Shown here: piece after piece, positions 26,835 to 36,006 of the stretch
Layout of the letters: each line of letters starts with the position of its first letter
How positions within the stretch are numbered: the first letter of the stretch is position 1
Origin: Alphaproteobacteria bacterium UBA1908
Lineage (GTDB): Bacteria > Pseudomonadota > Alphaproteobacteria > Caedimonadales > UBA1908
Reading direction: 5' to 3'
NCBI GenBank assembly: GCA_002337525.1
Contig: DDGG01000003.1
Span: forward strand, 5,408-69,407
Length of the DNA stretch: 64,000 bases
Translations under genes and position numbers: made by a program
The notes under the pieces: model-generated
The model's database searches: none
Told to the model about the DNA's origin: nothing
The model's input: the letters and a program-made list of their open reading frames with translations, nothing else

Positions 26835-27566
26835 ATGTTTTTGTCAGCTCACTCTGCCCACGATATTTTAATATATCTTAAGGATTCTTACGATCAAACG
26901 GCTGTTTTACTAGACGTGGATGATACGTTGATCACACCGGTTTCACGAACATTTCAATCGGCTCCGACAAAGCATTTGATTGATGAGATTAAAAGAAACA
27001 AACATCTTTTTCCAGAGTATGAGAAGATCATTAGTGCATGGCGATCTCAGCGTCAGGTGCGTTTGACAGATCCTGACTGGCCGCTTGTCTTGAAAGACCT
27101 TCAGAAAAAAGGGCCTGTTTTTGGGTTAACACAGATGAATACCGGGTCTTTAGGGTCTATTCCTTCAATGGAAAAATGGCGCTATGAGGAGCTAACTTCT
27201 TTGGGACTCATTTTTTCAACACATTCTTCTCCAGCTTTAGAGAGGCCTGACTGTAAAGATCAGCCTGTATTCTATAAGGGGATTATGATGACAGGGGCAA
27301 CGAGTAAAGCAGAAACTTTGGCCGCTTTCCGGCCATATATTTCAGCAACAAAATTTGTTTTGATAGATGATCGGGAAATTCATTTAAAGAACCTGGCAGA
27401 CTATTGCCAAAAGGAAGGTATTGAATTCACAGGTATTTTATACACAGGAGCCGGGAAAGGTCCTCTTCCCCAGGACTCTGTAATTTACGAGATGCAAAAA
27501 AAATATCTTTTGGAAAATCATTCATGGCTTGAAGATGACGAAGCAAGGAAATTAATAGAAAACTGA
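26835..27566 (+). CDS. DUF2608 family HAD-like protein
   Basis: 243 aa. AVLLDVDDTLITP is the HAD motif I (nucleophile Asp and the D-x-D-x-T core, here DVDDT), and FVLIDDREIHLKNL near residue 175 resembles motif IV with its acidic pair. The central GLTQMNTGS, Lys-containing GATSKAETL (about 155-163, motif III) and late position of the acid loop match DUF2608, found mostly in Legionella-, Chlamydia- and Rickettsiales-type bacteria. A phosphatase-type activity is likely; substrate unknown. No signal peptide is visible at this start, and the ribosome-binding site is weak. Confidence 0.75.
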   Translation: MFLSAHSAHDILIYLKDSYDQTAVLLDVDDTLITPVSRTFQSAPTKHLIDEIKRNKHLFPEYEKIISAWRSQRQVRLTDPDWPLVLKDLQKKGPVFGLTQMNTGSLGSIPSMEKWRYEELTSLGLIFSTHSSPALERPDCKDQPVFYKGIMMTGATSKAETLAAFRPYISATKFVLIDDREIHLKNLADYCQKEGIEFTGILYTGAGKGPLPQDSVIYEMQKKYLLENHSWLEDDEARKLIEN

Positions 27567-27731
27567 AAAGTTCTTTGTGTTTAAGGGGGAAATATTTAGA
27601 AAATTCCTGTCTCCTTTTTTGAATGCATAAAGTTTTATTTTAATTTTCTGTTTTTGCCAAATAAAAAAGTTGACAATTTGCAATATAGGTCCCATATAAA
27701 GTATGTAAAAAAATATTCTAAGGAGAAGATA

Positions 27732-28721
27732 ATGAAATTTAATTCTATTGTGATGGTAAGTTTACTGACCACAGCATTTTTCTCAACCAATATTCATGCT
27801 TCAGCTCGTGATGCATTCAGGGATGATAGCTCTATGTCGTCATCTTCTGCAGGTTCTGGCGTCGCAAAACATTGTGAACAGAAAGCCTCCAGGTTGTCGA
27901 TTATTGCTCCATCTTTTAATGAAGTGAAAGGAGCTGTAAAAGTGATGGCTCGTTCTCGTATTAGTTATCGACCATTGCGACAAACGGCGATTGAGATTAT
28001 TGATGCGGCTGAAGATAAGGATTCTCTTATGGGTGCTGTAAAGAAGACAATGGGTATTAATTGCTCTAGAAAGACAAAACGCTATCCTTCTTTGTATTTT
28101 GTTGAAAAACCAGAAGAGGAGGTAGTCGGTCTTTCTGACAGGCCATCTTTGATAGTGGATTCTGTTCCATCTTTTGAAGAGGTGAAAGAAGCTACAAAAA
28201 TTTTCTCATTCTCTTATCTCTGGGCTGCTAGAAAAATGATTGTTGAGACTATTGAGAAAGCTCACGATCACAGAACTCTGGAAAATGTTATGAGAGAGGT
28301 TGGTTTCTTACCGCATATGACGGCATCTCCAGTCTTTCAGGAAGTAAAAGAGGCGATTAAAAAGTTGAGTCTTTTTTATAAAAAAGAAGAGAAAGATTTG
28401 CAAAGTATCTGGAATAATATTGATATTGCTCAAGACTCTGATTCTTTAAAGACTATCGCACGGCTCAGTGGTTTTAATCTTGTGGTAAAAGGTTTTACCA
28501 GCAGTAAAGATCGGTCAGGTTTTTCTTCCGTTTTCATGTCAGCATCAACCCCGGATTCTGATATATCTTTTGAAGAAGCAAAAACATCTGTGAAGGTTTT
28601 GGTGAAATACTGTCTCCAAAATAAGGCCTTTGAAGACTACGGGAACCTTCTTGCTGACAGTGCTGGAGATTGGGATTCTCTTAAGGCTGCTATGAGGAAT
28701 GTAGGTCTTATGACTTCTTAA
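27732..28721 (+). CDS. Secreted protein with four degenerate ~50-residue helical repeats
   Basis: The frame is open from 27654, but AAGGAG six bases upstream of ATG 27732 and the resulting signal peptide (MKFNSIVMVSLLTTAFFSTN...HASA) fix the start. A Ser-rich linker (SSMSSSSAGSG) follows. The rest carries four copies of a motif of the form SF-x-E-V/A-K-x-A/S-x-K ... D-S-L-x-x-x-x-x-x-x-G, starting at about residues 60, 146, 200 and 278 (nt 27909, 28167, 28329 and 28563). Each is probably two to three helices. I do not recognise the repeat. Helical repeats behind a signal peptide suggest a protein-binding exported factor. Confidence 0.75.
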   Translation: MKFNSIVMVSLLTTAFFSTNIHASARDAFRDDSSMSSSSAGSGVAKHCEQKASRLSIIAPSFNEVKGAVKVMARSRISYRPLRQTAIEIIDAAEDKDSLMGAVKKTMGINCSRKTKRYPSLYFVEKPEEEVVGLSDRPSLIVDSVPSFEEVKEATKIFSFSYLWAARKMIVETIEKAHDHRTLENVMREVGFLPHMTASPVFQEVKEAIKKLSLFYKKEEKDLQSIWNNIDIAQDSDSLKTIARLSGFNLVVKGFTSSKDRSGFSSVFMSASTPDSDISFEEAKTSVKVLVKYCLQNKAFEDYGNLLADSAGDWDSLKAAMRNVGLMTS

Positions 28722-28747
28722 CCCTGGTTTTTAATTGACCTGATTTG

Positions 28748-28771
28748 AGGGGGCTTTTGGTCCCCTTTTTT
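28748..28771 (+). terminator. Rho-independent terminator
   Basis: AGGGG / CCCCT stem with a 9-base loop followed by six T, 27 bases past the stop of the repeat protein. Confidence 0.75.
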
Positions 28772-28854
28772 AGTTCAGTCGTTTTCTATGACTTACCAGA
28801 ACTATGACCCATGCAAAAGTTTTCTACAGTAAGAAAATGATCTTTTCTTAATTT

Positions 28855-29808
28855 CTAGGACTTTAAGGTTTTGAAAAAAGTGTGATGGGTGGTTATCAAA
28901 GTATTGATAAGGGCAGAGGATTGAAAATTTCCCTGCATAAGGTTTTCTTCAAGAATGAAAAAATCCTCATAAAGACCAGGGAAAGAGTTCAGACTATTCC
29001 TGTTTAAAGCTTTTGTAAAAAAAGGTTCTTTATCAAAGAAAAGAGGGAAACGAAGAGCAAAAAGAGCTGTCCGAAGGGGGATTCCTGCCTTTAATTGCAA
29101 TAAAAGATTATGGAGTTTTTGACAGGCTCCCAGAAAAACCCTTGAAAAGGGAATGAAGTCAGTATCTTGAAACGACAGGATTGAAAGTCGATTTTGAAAA
29201 ATTTCAAAGGGGCTAAAAAAAGCATCAATAAGATCATGATAAGGAGTTGCTGATTCCCGAGGCATAAGCTGATGCAAAGTCTCTCTGGTGGGAAAGGCAT
29301 CAAGGTAGGGTAATTTCTCAATAACCTCCAATAGTGCTGATGGATGCAATTGGAAATGACCTTCTAGAAAAGAGAGGGATGATTGGTCAAGCGTTATCTT
29401 TATAGCAGATAACAAGGCGGTCATTTCGTGAAAAGAAGTGTCGTAGCAGGCAATAAAAGCAATATTAGGATCCGAGGCATATTTTTGGAAAAAACTCGAT
29501 TTTTGATTAAAACGTTTTGGCAAGAAAAAGTAAAAATCATTTTTTTCTTTTAAAAAGGCAATATCATCGGGCAATTGTTTGACTGTTTTTAAGAAAATAT
29601 TGGAACAAGACACTTCAAAAAGAGATAAAGTTGTTTTTTCTTCGAGAGTTTCAAGAGATCTATACTGGAGTTTTTCAAAACGGGCGTTTAGAAAAAGGCG
29701 TATCATTGTTGATTTTAGTGTTACGAAATCTTCATGACCATAAAAAACATACGCTTGTGGTAATGTTTCGGATGTTTTCAGAAGAGGAACAACGTTTTTA
29801 AGCTTCAT
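28855..29808 (-). CDS. holA: DNA polymerase III delta subunit
   Basis: Clamp-loader subunit that opens the beta sliding clamp. The protein is divergent, but the start ([10 protein letters not shown]...PQAYVFYGHEDF) has the family's N-terminal 'YLLYGxD' position. A middle section with DDIAFLKEKNDFYFFLPKRF, and the C-terminal three-helix region with FFSPFEIFQNRLSIL, also fit. Length (317 aa) is slightly short but normal for alphaproteobacteria. Context is decisive: leuS-lptE-holA is the conserved alphaproteobacterial order. It overlaps lptE by 11 bases. The usual Walker A is absent from delta subunits, so its lack is not a concern. Confidence 0.8.
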   Translation of the reverse strand: MKLKNVVPLLKTSETLPQAYVFYGHEDFVTLKSTMIRLFLNARFEKLQYRSLETLEEKTTLSLFEVSCSNIFLKTVKQLPDDIAFLKEKNDFYFFLPKRFNQKSSFFQKYASDPNIAFIACYDTSFHEMTALLSAIKITLDQSSLSFLEGHFQLHPSALLEVIEKLPYLDAFPTRETLHQLMPRESATPYHDLIDAFFSPFEIFQNRLSILSFQDTDFIPFSRVFLGACQKLHNLLLQLKAGIPLRTALFALRFPLFFDKEPFFTKALNRNSLNSFPGLYEDFFILEENLMQGNFQSSALINTLITTHHTFFKTLKS

Positions 29809-30316
29809 CGTTACTGTTTGAAAGGGTGTCAGTCCCTAAAAAGCTTGCAACCGAGATATGAATGTCATGGGCAAGCTGGGCCAAAGCACGTTTAATAGCA
29901 TCTTTTTCCGAAACAATGAGGGGAAGTGAGGCAAAAGATGAACTTGATCCCACCGAATAGCCTGTCAGAACTGATGTTTTTTGGTTCAGGATGATCTTTT
30001 GAGTCTTTGTATCTGTTAAGGTATACTGTGCGATAAGTGTAAGGCGTGTGCGTCGTGACGTTTCATCTCGTCGAAAACCAAGCTCTCCTTTGGTTGTTTT
30101 TAATGAAACATTCAGACGATAGGAATCCTGGTTTTTCTTCGTATCCGTTCTGAAAAAATGCTGTAACTTATTACGAAGAATCTGTCCTTCACGATCCTGA
30201 ATTGGGGCCACAAATACAGAATTCTTGCTTGTTTGGGGTGAATACAAAGGATGAAATCCGCACCCCTGAAGAACAAGAAACGTTGTAAGTATAAAGAATG
30301 CCTTAATTTGCAACAA
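29798..30316 (-). CDS. lptE: LPS-assembly lipoprotein LptE
   Basis: Outer-membrane lipoprotein that plugs the LptD pore during LPS delivery. A hydrophobic signal ends in the lipobox LQGC and is followed by GFHPLYSP, the family hallmark. A region with [12 protein letters not shown] and the beta-strand pairs LNVSLKTTK and [10 protein letters not shown] follow. An ATG frame begins at 30379, but it puts 23 charged residues ahead of the signal and overlaps leuS by 77 bases. The TTG at 30316, with AAAGG about nine bases upstream, gives a standard 19-residue lipoprotein signal and is my choice, though not proven. Operon with leuS and holA. Confidence 0.8.
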   Translation of the reverse strand: MLQIKAFFILTTFLVLQGCGFHPLYSPQTSKNSVFVAPIQDREGQILRNKLQHFFRTDTKKNQDSYRLNVSLKTTKGELGFRRDETSRRTRLTLIAQYTLTDTKTQKIILNQKTSVLTGYSVGSSSSFASLPLIVSEKDAIKRALAQLAHDIHISVASFLGTDTLSNSNDEA

Positions 30317-32873
30317 TGTTAATGACCTTTCCCGGAATAACGATAACTTTTCGAACTGTTTTTCCTTGAATAAAATCAAGAACTTTTGAGTGTGATAAAG
30401 CCTTTTCTTTTAAGATCTCTTGATCTTCATCTTTGGAGGCATCAAGAGTTGCTCTGACTTTACCATTGACCTGAAGCGCCAGGGTAACATGGCTCTCTTC
30501 ACACAGAGCCGGGTCAAAGCTGGGCCATGCAGCTTGTGTTATTAGCGTATCATGTCCCAGACGGTGCCAAAGCTCTTCTGCTAAATGAGGGACAACAGGA
30601 TTCATCATCAGGATAAGCGATTCTGAAGCCTGAACAAGTGTTTTTTGTGAAAGGGGCGTTTTCCCCTCAAGTTTTGTAACAAGAACATTTGTAAGCTCTC
30701 TAAGGCGTGCGACATACTTGTTCAGGTTAAATGTTTCTAAATCCTTTGTAATGTCACGTATTGTTTTATGGACACACTTTTGAAGTTCCAGGTCGTCCTT
30801 TGAAATACTTTCTGAATCCTTTGATAAAGAGGAAACCTGATCAATAATCTTTGATAAATTGCGCCAAACCCGGTTTAAATATTTCCAAACACCATGAATA
30901 CCGCTATCTGTCCATTCCAGATCACGATCCGGTGGAGAATCAGAAATCATAAACAGACGAGTAGTATCAACACCGTAATCTTCAAGAATAGGGGGGATAT
31001 CGACAACATTTTTCCTGGATTTGCTCATTTTTTCAGAGCGTCCTACAACAACTCGTGATCCATCAGAGGATGCTACAAAAGTACCTTCCTCTGTGCGTTC
31101 AACATCATTGGGTGAAAGCCATTCGCCTTTCGCTGACTTATAGGTTTCATGGCAGACCATGCCCTGGGTCATTAAGGCTTTGAAAGGCTCTTCATGTTTT
31201 GTAAGGCCAATTTTTTTAAGGGCTCTTGTAAAAAAGCGGGCATAAAGCAAGTGAAGAATGGCATGCTCAATGCCGCCAATATATTGATCAACAGGCAGCC
31301 AGTGATCTATTTTTGCGGGGTCAACGGGGTCCTGATGTTTGGGAGACAGGAAACGGGCAAAATACCAGCTCGAGTTAAAGAAGGTATCCAGAGTGTCGGT
31401 TTCACGTAGTGCCGGTGCCTGACACTTGGGACAGCTGGTTTTTTGCCATTCCTTATCAGATTCAAGAGGATTGCCGGGTCGATCAAAAGAAACATTTTCC
31501 GGAAGCTGGATCGGTAAGTCTTTTTCTGGAACAGGAACAGGGCCACAGGTATCACAGTGGATAATAGGAATTGGACTTCCCCAATATCGTTGCCGGGAAA
31601 TGCACCAATCTCTCAGGCGGTAAGAAATAGCAGTCTGCCCTGCGTCACAGTCTTGCAAAAGATCCAGGGCGGCTTTTTTCCCTTCTGCAACCGTAAGTCC
31701 GTCAAGAGAGCATGAATTATACAAGATGCCATCTTCAGTGAAGGCCTCTGACTCAATTTCAACAGAGTTTTTATCATGGGGGCGTACAACGGGTTTCACA
31801 GGTAAATTATATTTGCGTGCAAAATCAAGATCACGCTGGTCATGAGCCGGTACCCCAAAAACAGCGCCAGTGCCATAATCCATCAAAACAAAATTTGCAA
31901 TATAAACAGGCAGAGTACAGTCTGGATCTAAAGGATGTTGCACAACAAGTCCTGTATCAATGCCCTTTTTTTCCATTTTTTCTAGAGTTTCTTCACTGGT
32001 GCCTGTTTGGCGGCACTCTTCCACAAAAGTCTTGATTTCGGGATTTTGAGTGGCCAGTTGTTCTGTAAAGGGATGGTCCGGGGACAATGCTAAAAAGCAG
32101 GCCCCATAAAGTGTATCCTGGCGTGTTGTGAAAATTTTAAGTGTTTCAGTGTGGCCCTGAATTTTGAAGTGTATATGTGCCCCAACAGATTTACCAATCC
32201 AGTTACGTTGCATGGTGACAACTTTATCAGGCCAGTCCTTCAGATTTTCGAGTCCTTGAAGCAATTCTTCAGCAGCGTCTGTAATTTTAAAATACCATTG
32301 AGAAAGCTTACGTTTTTCAACCAAGGCTCCTGAACGCCATCCGCGGCCATCAATAACTTGCTCGTTCGACAGAACGGTGAGGTCGACAGGATCCCAATTG
32401 ATAAAGCCTTCCTTACGGTAAATAAGTCCTGCTTCCAGAAAGGCCAGAAATAACTTTTGTTCCTGGCCATAATAATCAGGAGTACAAGTCGCTAGCTCAC
32501 GGCTCCAGTCATAGGAGAATCCAAGGGATTTTAATTCATCCCGCATTGCGTTAATATTATCAAATGTCCAGCTGGCAGGGTTGACCTTATTTTTTATAGC
32601 GGCATTTTCTGCGGGAGACCCAAAAGCATCCCAGCCCATGGGATGAAGGACTTCAAAACCTTGTGCACGCTTGAATCTGGCGACAACATCTCCAATCGTG
32701 TAATTACGGACGTGTCCCATATGTAAATGACCTGAAGGATAAGGAAACATTTCCAGAACATAATATTTTTCTTTTGTGCTTTTATCGTCAGTATCAAAAG
32801 ATTTTTTTTCTTGCCAAATTTTCTGCCATTTTTGTTCGATGGCTTGAAAGTTATATCGGTTTTCCTGGGTCAT
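30303..32873 (-). CDS. leuS: Leucyl-tRNA synthetase
   Basis: Class I aminoacyl-tRNA synthetase, 856 aa, normal length. [16 protein letters not shown] (about 44-59) is the HIGH motif. The CP1 editing domain contains the threonine-rich [10 protein letters not shown] and [13 protein letters not shown] (with the editing Asp). [12 protein letters not shown] is the KMSKS loop near residue 620. A CP-zinc-like module ([16 protein letters not shown]) lies in the insertion. The C-terminal VNGKVRA domain is complete. It sits between the DUF3576 lipoprotein and lptE in the expected alphaproteobacterial order, and its 3' end overlaps the start of lptE. Confidence 0.97.
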   Translation of the reverse strand: MTQENRYNFQAIEQKWQKIWQEKKSFDTDDKSTKEKYYVLEMFPYPSGHLHMGHVRNYTIGDVVARFKRAQGFEVLHPMGWDAFGSPAENAAIKNKVNPASWTFDNINAMRDELKSLGFSYDWSRELATCTPDYYGQEQKLFLAFLEAGLIYRKEGFINWDPVDLTVLSNEQVIDGRGWRSGALVEKRKLSQWYFKITDAAEELLQGLENLKDWPDKVVTMQRNWIGKSVGAHIHFKIQGHTETLKIFTTRQDTLYGACFLALSPDHPFTEQLATQNPEIKTFVEECRQTGTSEETLEKMEKKGIDTGLVVQHPLDPDCTLPVYIANFVLMDYGTGAVFGVPAHDQRDLDFARKYNLPVKPVVRPHDKNSVEIESEAFTEDGILYNSCSLDGLTVAEGKKAALDLLQDCDAGQTAISYRLRDWCISRQRYWGSPIPIIHCDTCGPVPVPEKDLPIQLPENVSFDRPGNPLESDKEWQKTSCPKCQAPALRETDTLDTFFNSSWYFARFLSPKHQDPVDPAKIDHWLPVDQYIGGIEHAILHLLYARFFTRALKKIGLTKHEEPFKALMTQGMVCHETYKSAKGEWLSPNDVERTEEGTFVASSDGSRVVVGRSEKMSKSRKNVVDIPPILEDYGVDTTRLFMISDSPPDRDLEWTDSGIHGVWKYLNRVWRNLSKIIDQVSSLSKDSESISKDDLELQKCVHKTIRDITKDLETFNLNKYVARLRELTNVLVTKLEGKTPLSQKTLVQASESLILMMNPVVPHLAEELWHRLGHDTLITQAAWPSFDPALCEESHVTLALQVNGKVRATLDASKDEDQEILKEKALSHSKVLDFIQGKTVRKVIVIPGKVINIVAN

Positions 32874-32905
32874 TTTTTTTCCAAAGTCTTGTTATCAGTT
32901 ATTCT

Positions 32906-33415
32906 TTATCGACCATCTCTGATTTTCAGCTGGCGTGCGCGTGTCAAGATTGCATTTTCAAGACGCAAAACTGTTTCGGGATTAACCGCGGCATTCTGCC
33001 ACTTTCCTCTCTCTATTTTCTGACGAAAAACAGATATTTTCAACCCGTCTGCCCGTAAAACACGATCTAAAATCCTGATATCAACTTTTAGACGCTCTCC
33101 AGGGGTATGAGAGGGAGTATGCCATTCAGTTAAAATGACGCCACCAAAAGGGTCAACGGTCCTTAACGGCATAAAAGAGAGGGTATCAAGGGTCGCTCTC
33201 CACAAATAGCTGTTGACACCAATTCCCGTTGCGTTGGCGGTATCCTTTCGTGTGTCCCCAAACAGCAAGGCACTTTCTCCAAACAGCTTTCCAACTTCCC
33301 TGTCTCTTTTTTCACGGCGTGTCAGAATATCGTCTTCATCTTGGGTTGGTTCCTGATGAGCACACCCACTAGCAAAAAGAAACCCTAGAAGCAGGCAGAA
33401 AAGTCTGTTGTTCAT
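32906..33415 (-). CDS. DUF3576 family lipoprotein
   Basis: Conserved alphaproteobacterial envelope protein of unknown function. From ATG 33415, preceded by AAGGA at eight bases, the product starts MNNRLFCLLLGFLFASGC, a lipoprotein signal with cleavage before Cys. GVNSYLWRATLDTLSFMPL, then DPFGGVILTEWH and ERLKVDIRILDRVLRADGL are the family's core blocks. The frame extends to 33448 but adds only charged residues. It lies upstream of leuS with 32 bases between them, the usual neighbourhood of this family. Confidence 0.85.
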   Translation of the reverse strand: MNNRLFCLLLGFLFASGCAHQEPTQDEDDILTRREKRDREVGKLFGESALLFGDTRKDTANATGIGVNSYLWRATLDTLSFMPLRTVDPFGGVILTEWHTPSHTPGERLKVDIRILDRVLRADGLKISVFRQKIERGKWQNAAVNPETVLRLENAILTRARQLKIRDGR

Positions 33416-33571
33416 TCGTCTATCCTTATGGTCATAATCAGAACTCATGAGAATCTTTTATTTCCCATGATTCTTCCTTTTAAACTCATACACTTTTTTT
33501 AAGTTATTGTGAAAAGATTTGTTGTGAAATTGAATAAAAGTCTGGTGTTTGGAAGAAATTTTTCTTCAATG

Positions 33572-33608
33572 AAAAAGCCCCTTCCTTATGATCTTAAAAG
33601 GAAGGGGC
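33572..33608 (-). terminator. Rho-independent terminator of the porin gene
   Basis: GCCCCTTCCTT pairs with AAGGAAGGGGC (33577-33608) and is followed on the minus strand by five T. It is placed 26 bases past the porin stop. Confidence 0.85.
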
Positions 33609-33634
33609 CCTGGTATCTGGATTAAAATATAAGT

Positions 33635-34954
33635 CTAGAAACGGACTTTGGTTCCTAACATAAAGACATGACCGTGATTGTTACCCACACCTTCTGAAAT
33701 ACTGGAAGCACCAGTTGCGCCAGAAGTTCGGGCTTTTTCTTGAGCCTGTACCCAGCGATCATCTGTTTTAAAGTCAAAATAGTTGGCTTCGGCAAAAACA
33801 CTCAAGCCCTTTGCCAGCTTATGGTCATAGGTTAAAGAAATGACCTTGGCCTTGGCCTTTGGGTTATCCGCTGCAACAATATCTGTTTGGCCAAAATGCT
33901 CGATGCGTGTTCCCAATTTACGCTCGCTGAATTGGTACCCAAGAGCAATTTTGTTCGCTCCAAACGTGTACCCGGCAGCTACCGTATACATTTGACCGGC
34001 GTCACGATCTTTAATGGCTTTCAGGACCTGGCTTTCTCCATTATCAATGAATTCAAACCCGGCTTCAAAATTACCATAAGTAAGTAACAACCCAAGGGCA
34101 TAGGACAGACTATTTGAACGCTCTCCACTATAGAGTGTCTCTGAAAAACGTCGACCTTCGCTATTAACAGGGCTTGTTCCCCGGCGTCTTATAGGCTGGG
34201 ATTGACCTGTCAAGACGGTTAAAGAGGTTTTTACACCAAGCCCTTGAAGATCTGTTTTATAATTAACCCCTAATTCAACATTATTTTTGTCATAGGGATT
34301 AATCCCGCTGCTTCGGCTTGAGATGGTGCGGAGTTTTGCTTCACCTTGTTGTTCACCGTGAGGCGTAAAGCTGACACCTGCCTGAAGACCATAATAGCGG
34401 GGCAAAACAAAAGTCACTTTGTTTGAATCTTTCTGGATACCAACCATATCCGTTGAACGGTTGACACCTGTTGAAACATTCACAACATTTTTATAGTTGC
34501 CATCAAAGCCACCTGTGGAGCCCATCACAGAAAATGCACCTGTCGCCATACGATCAGCAACACCTCGATGTCCTCCAACGATCAAGCGCCCATGGCCATT
34601 GCGTAACATAATCCAGTTTTCTTCAACAGACGTTTTGCCGGCTTCTGTGTTACCTGTAATGCCTATAAATCCTGTATATTCAAGACCTCCCAGAACATCA
34701 GCTCTCCCTGAAAATCGGAAATTAAGGCGAGAATCTTCAACACTGATATGAGATCCTTGTCCTTTACCATTGTTGGCTTCTTTTTTACCCTGATTAAACG
34801 AGTAAAATAAGACGTTTGTTTCGCCACTGATTTCAAGGCTTGGTCCCCTGGAAGTTTCGGTGCTGTTTTTTGAAACGTCTGATTGTGCTGGAGAGAGAGC
34901 TGAAAAAGCTATCAGAAGAGCAAAAGTGCTTGCACTTGCATAAAAATTTTTCAT
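33635..34954 (-). CDS. Outer-membrane porin (Gram-negative trimeric porin type)
   Basis: 439 aa with a signal peptide (MKNFYASASTFALLIAFSAL...AQS). The first mature strand, SLEISGETNVLFYSFNQG, the periplasmic-turn pattern of alternating beta strands, and the conserved NLFR-like segment replaced by ADVLGGLEYTGFIG all fit a 16-stranded diffusion porin of the Porin_4 type. The last residues (GHVFMLGTKVRF) end in Phe, as required for BAM recognition. AAGGATG precedes the start and a strong terminator follows. Likely abundant, monocistronic and important for nutrient uptake in the host; no specificity can be assigned. Confidence 0.85.
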   Translation of the reverse strand: MKNFYASASTFALLIAFSALSPAQSDVSKNSTETSRGPSLEISGETNVLFYSFNQGKKEANNGKGQGSHISVEDSRLNFRFSGRADVLGGLEYTGFIGITGNTEAGKTSVEENWIMLRNGHGRLIVGGHRGVADRMATGAFSVMGSTGGFDGNYKNVVNVSTGVNRSTDMVGIQKDSNKVTFVLPRYYGLQAGVSFTPHGEQQGEAKLRTISSRSSGINPYDKNNVELGVNYKTDLQGLGVKTSLTVLTGQSQPIRRRGTSPVNSEGRRFSETLYSGERSNSLSYALGLLLTYGNFEAGFEFIDNGESQVLKAIKDRDAGQMYTVAAGYTFGANKIALGYQFSERKLGTRIEHFGQTDIVAADNPKAKAKVISLTYDHKLAKGLSVFAEANYFDFKTDDRWVQAQEKARTSGATGASSISEGVGNNHGHVFMLGTKVRF

Positions 34955-35286
34955 TTTGTCATCCTTTTTTGAGAAACTCGATTCAAAGTCATATTCTTAA
35001 ATTGAGGAAAATATGAATTCCCGCTAACCGTTATGGCTAGTTACTAACTTTTTAATTCGGAATTATTAATCTTAAAATCTATTCATACAATCAATAAATT
35101 TATTTTCAATTTTATTGATAAGAGAATGCCCCTAAATCTTTAAAGTGTGACATTCGGGAAACACGACTATATTTATTCTTGATAGATTTTATGTTGAGAA
35201 AGTCTTTTATTTTTTCTGTCCTTTTCTCCCGTAAAGGATTTACGGTATAAGATACAGAATAATGAGTCTGAAATTTTGGTTGTAAT
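34955..35286. other. Divergent promoter region (porin / glutamine amidotransferase)
   Basis: 332 bases, AT-rich, between two divergent genes. The only structured element is the palindrome at 35229-35245, listed separately. No ORF is supported. Confidence 0.45.
35229..35245. promoter_or_regulatory. Perfect palindrome, candidate operator
   Basis: CCGTAAA-GGA-TTTACGG, a perfect 7-bp inverted repeat with three-base centre, directly followed by TATAAGATACAG, which could serve as a -10 region for the gene starting at 35287. A dimeric regulator could bind here; the regulator is unknown. Confidence 0.35.
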
Positions 35287-36006
35287 ATGAAAAAACCGTA
35301 TATTGGTGTTAATCTTGACCATGAACCTGCCGGGGGTTATTCAGATTTCCCCTGGTATGCTCTTCGTCAAAATTATTTTGATGCCATCGAACATGCCGGG
35401 GGAATTCCTGTTGGCCTTACCTACCAATTTGATCTTATAGAAAGTTATCTGGATTTGATTCAGGGTCTTTTAGTGCCGGGGGGATTCTTTGATATTCACC
35501 CTTCTCAATTCGGAGAAGACGAGGTTCATGAGACTGTTGTAACAAAAGATCGTCGTACACGTTTTGATTTGGGTATGACGAAAGGCGCTCTTGAAAGAGA
35601 CATTCCCTTTCTTGGTATTTGTGCGGGGGAGCAACTTTTAAATGTGGTGCGGGGTGGGAGTCTTATTCAACATATTCCTGATACAATTCCTGATGCATTG
35701 GAACATGAACAAAAAACGCCCAGAGATCAGCCAACACATTCTATTGAAATCGTTCCAGGCACCCTGCTTCATGAGATAGCTGGCAGCACACAGGCAATGG
35801 TTAATAGCACACATCATCAGGCTGTTCGACACGCAGGAGAGAATCTTGTTATTAATGCCCGGGCACCGGATGGAGTGATTGAAGGTATTGAAGACCCTTC
35901 CCTGCGTTTCTGTCTGGGAGTTGAGTGGCATCCTGAATATGAATCTACAGATCTTGATCGTCGCATTTTTAAACGATTTATTCAGGAAGCCTCTACGTGT
36001 CGATAG
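35287..36006 (+). CDS. Class I glutamine amidotransferase-like (gamma-glutamyl-GABA hydrolase / PuuD family)
   Basis: 239 aa. PFLGICAGEQLLNV contains the nucleophilic Cys in the GxCxGxQ elbow, and CLGVEWHPEYE the His-x-Glu pair that completes the triad. PYIGVNLD at the start and GLLVPGGFFDIHP with STHHQAVR in the middle are typical of the Peptidase_C26/PuuD group. It probably hydrolyses a gamma-glutamyl amide. The exact substrate is uncertain, and no putrescine pathway genes are nearby. It overlaps the next gene by 10 bases. Confidence 0.85.
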   Translation: MKKPYIGVNLDHEPAGGYSDFPWYALRQNYFDAIEHAGGIPVGLTYQFDLIESYLDLIQGLLVPGGFFDIHPSQFGEDEVHETVVTKDRRTRFDLGMTKGALERDIPFLGICAGEQLLNVVRGGSLIQHIPDTIPDALEHEQKTPRDQPTHSIEIVPGTLLHEIAGSTQAMVNSTHHQAVRHAGENLVINARAPDGVIEGIEDPSLRFCLGVEWHPEYESTDLDRRIFKRFIQEASTCR

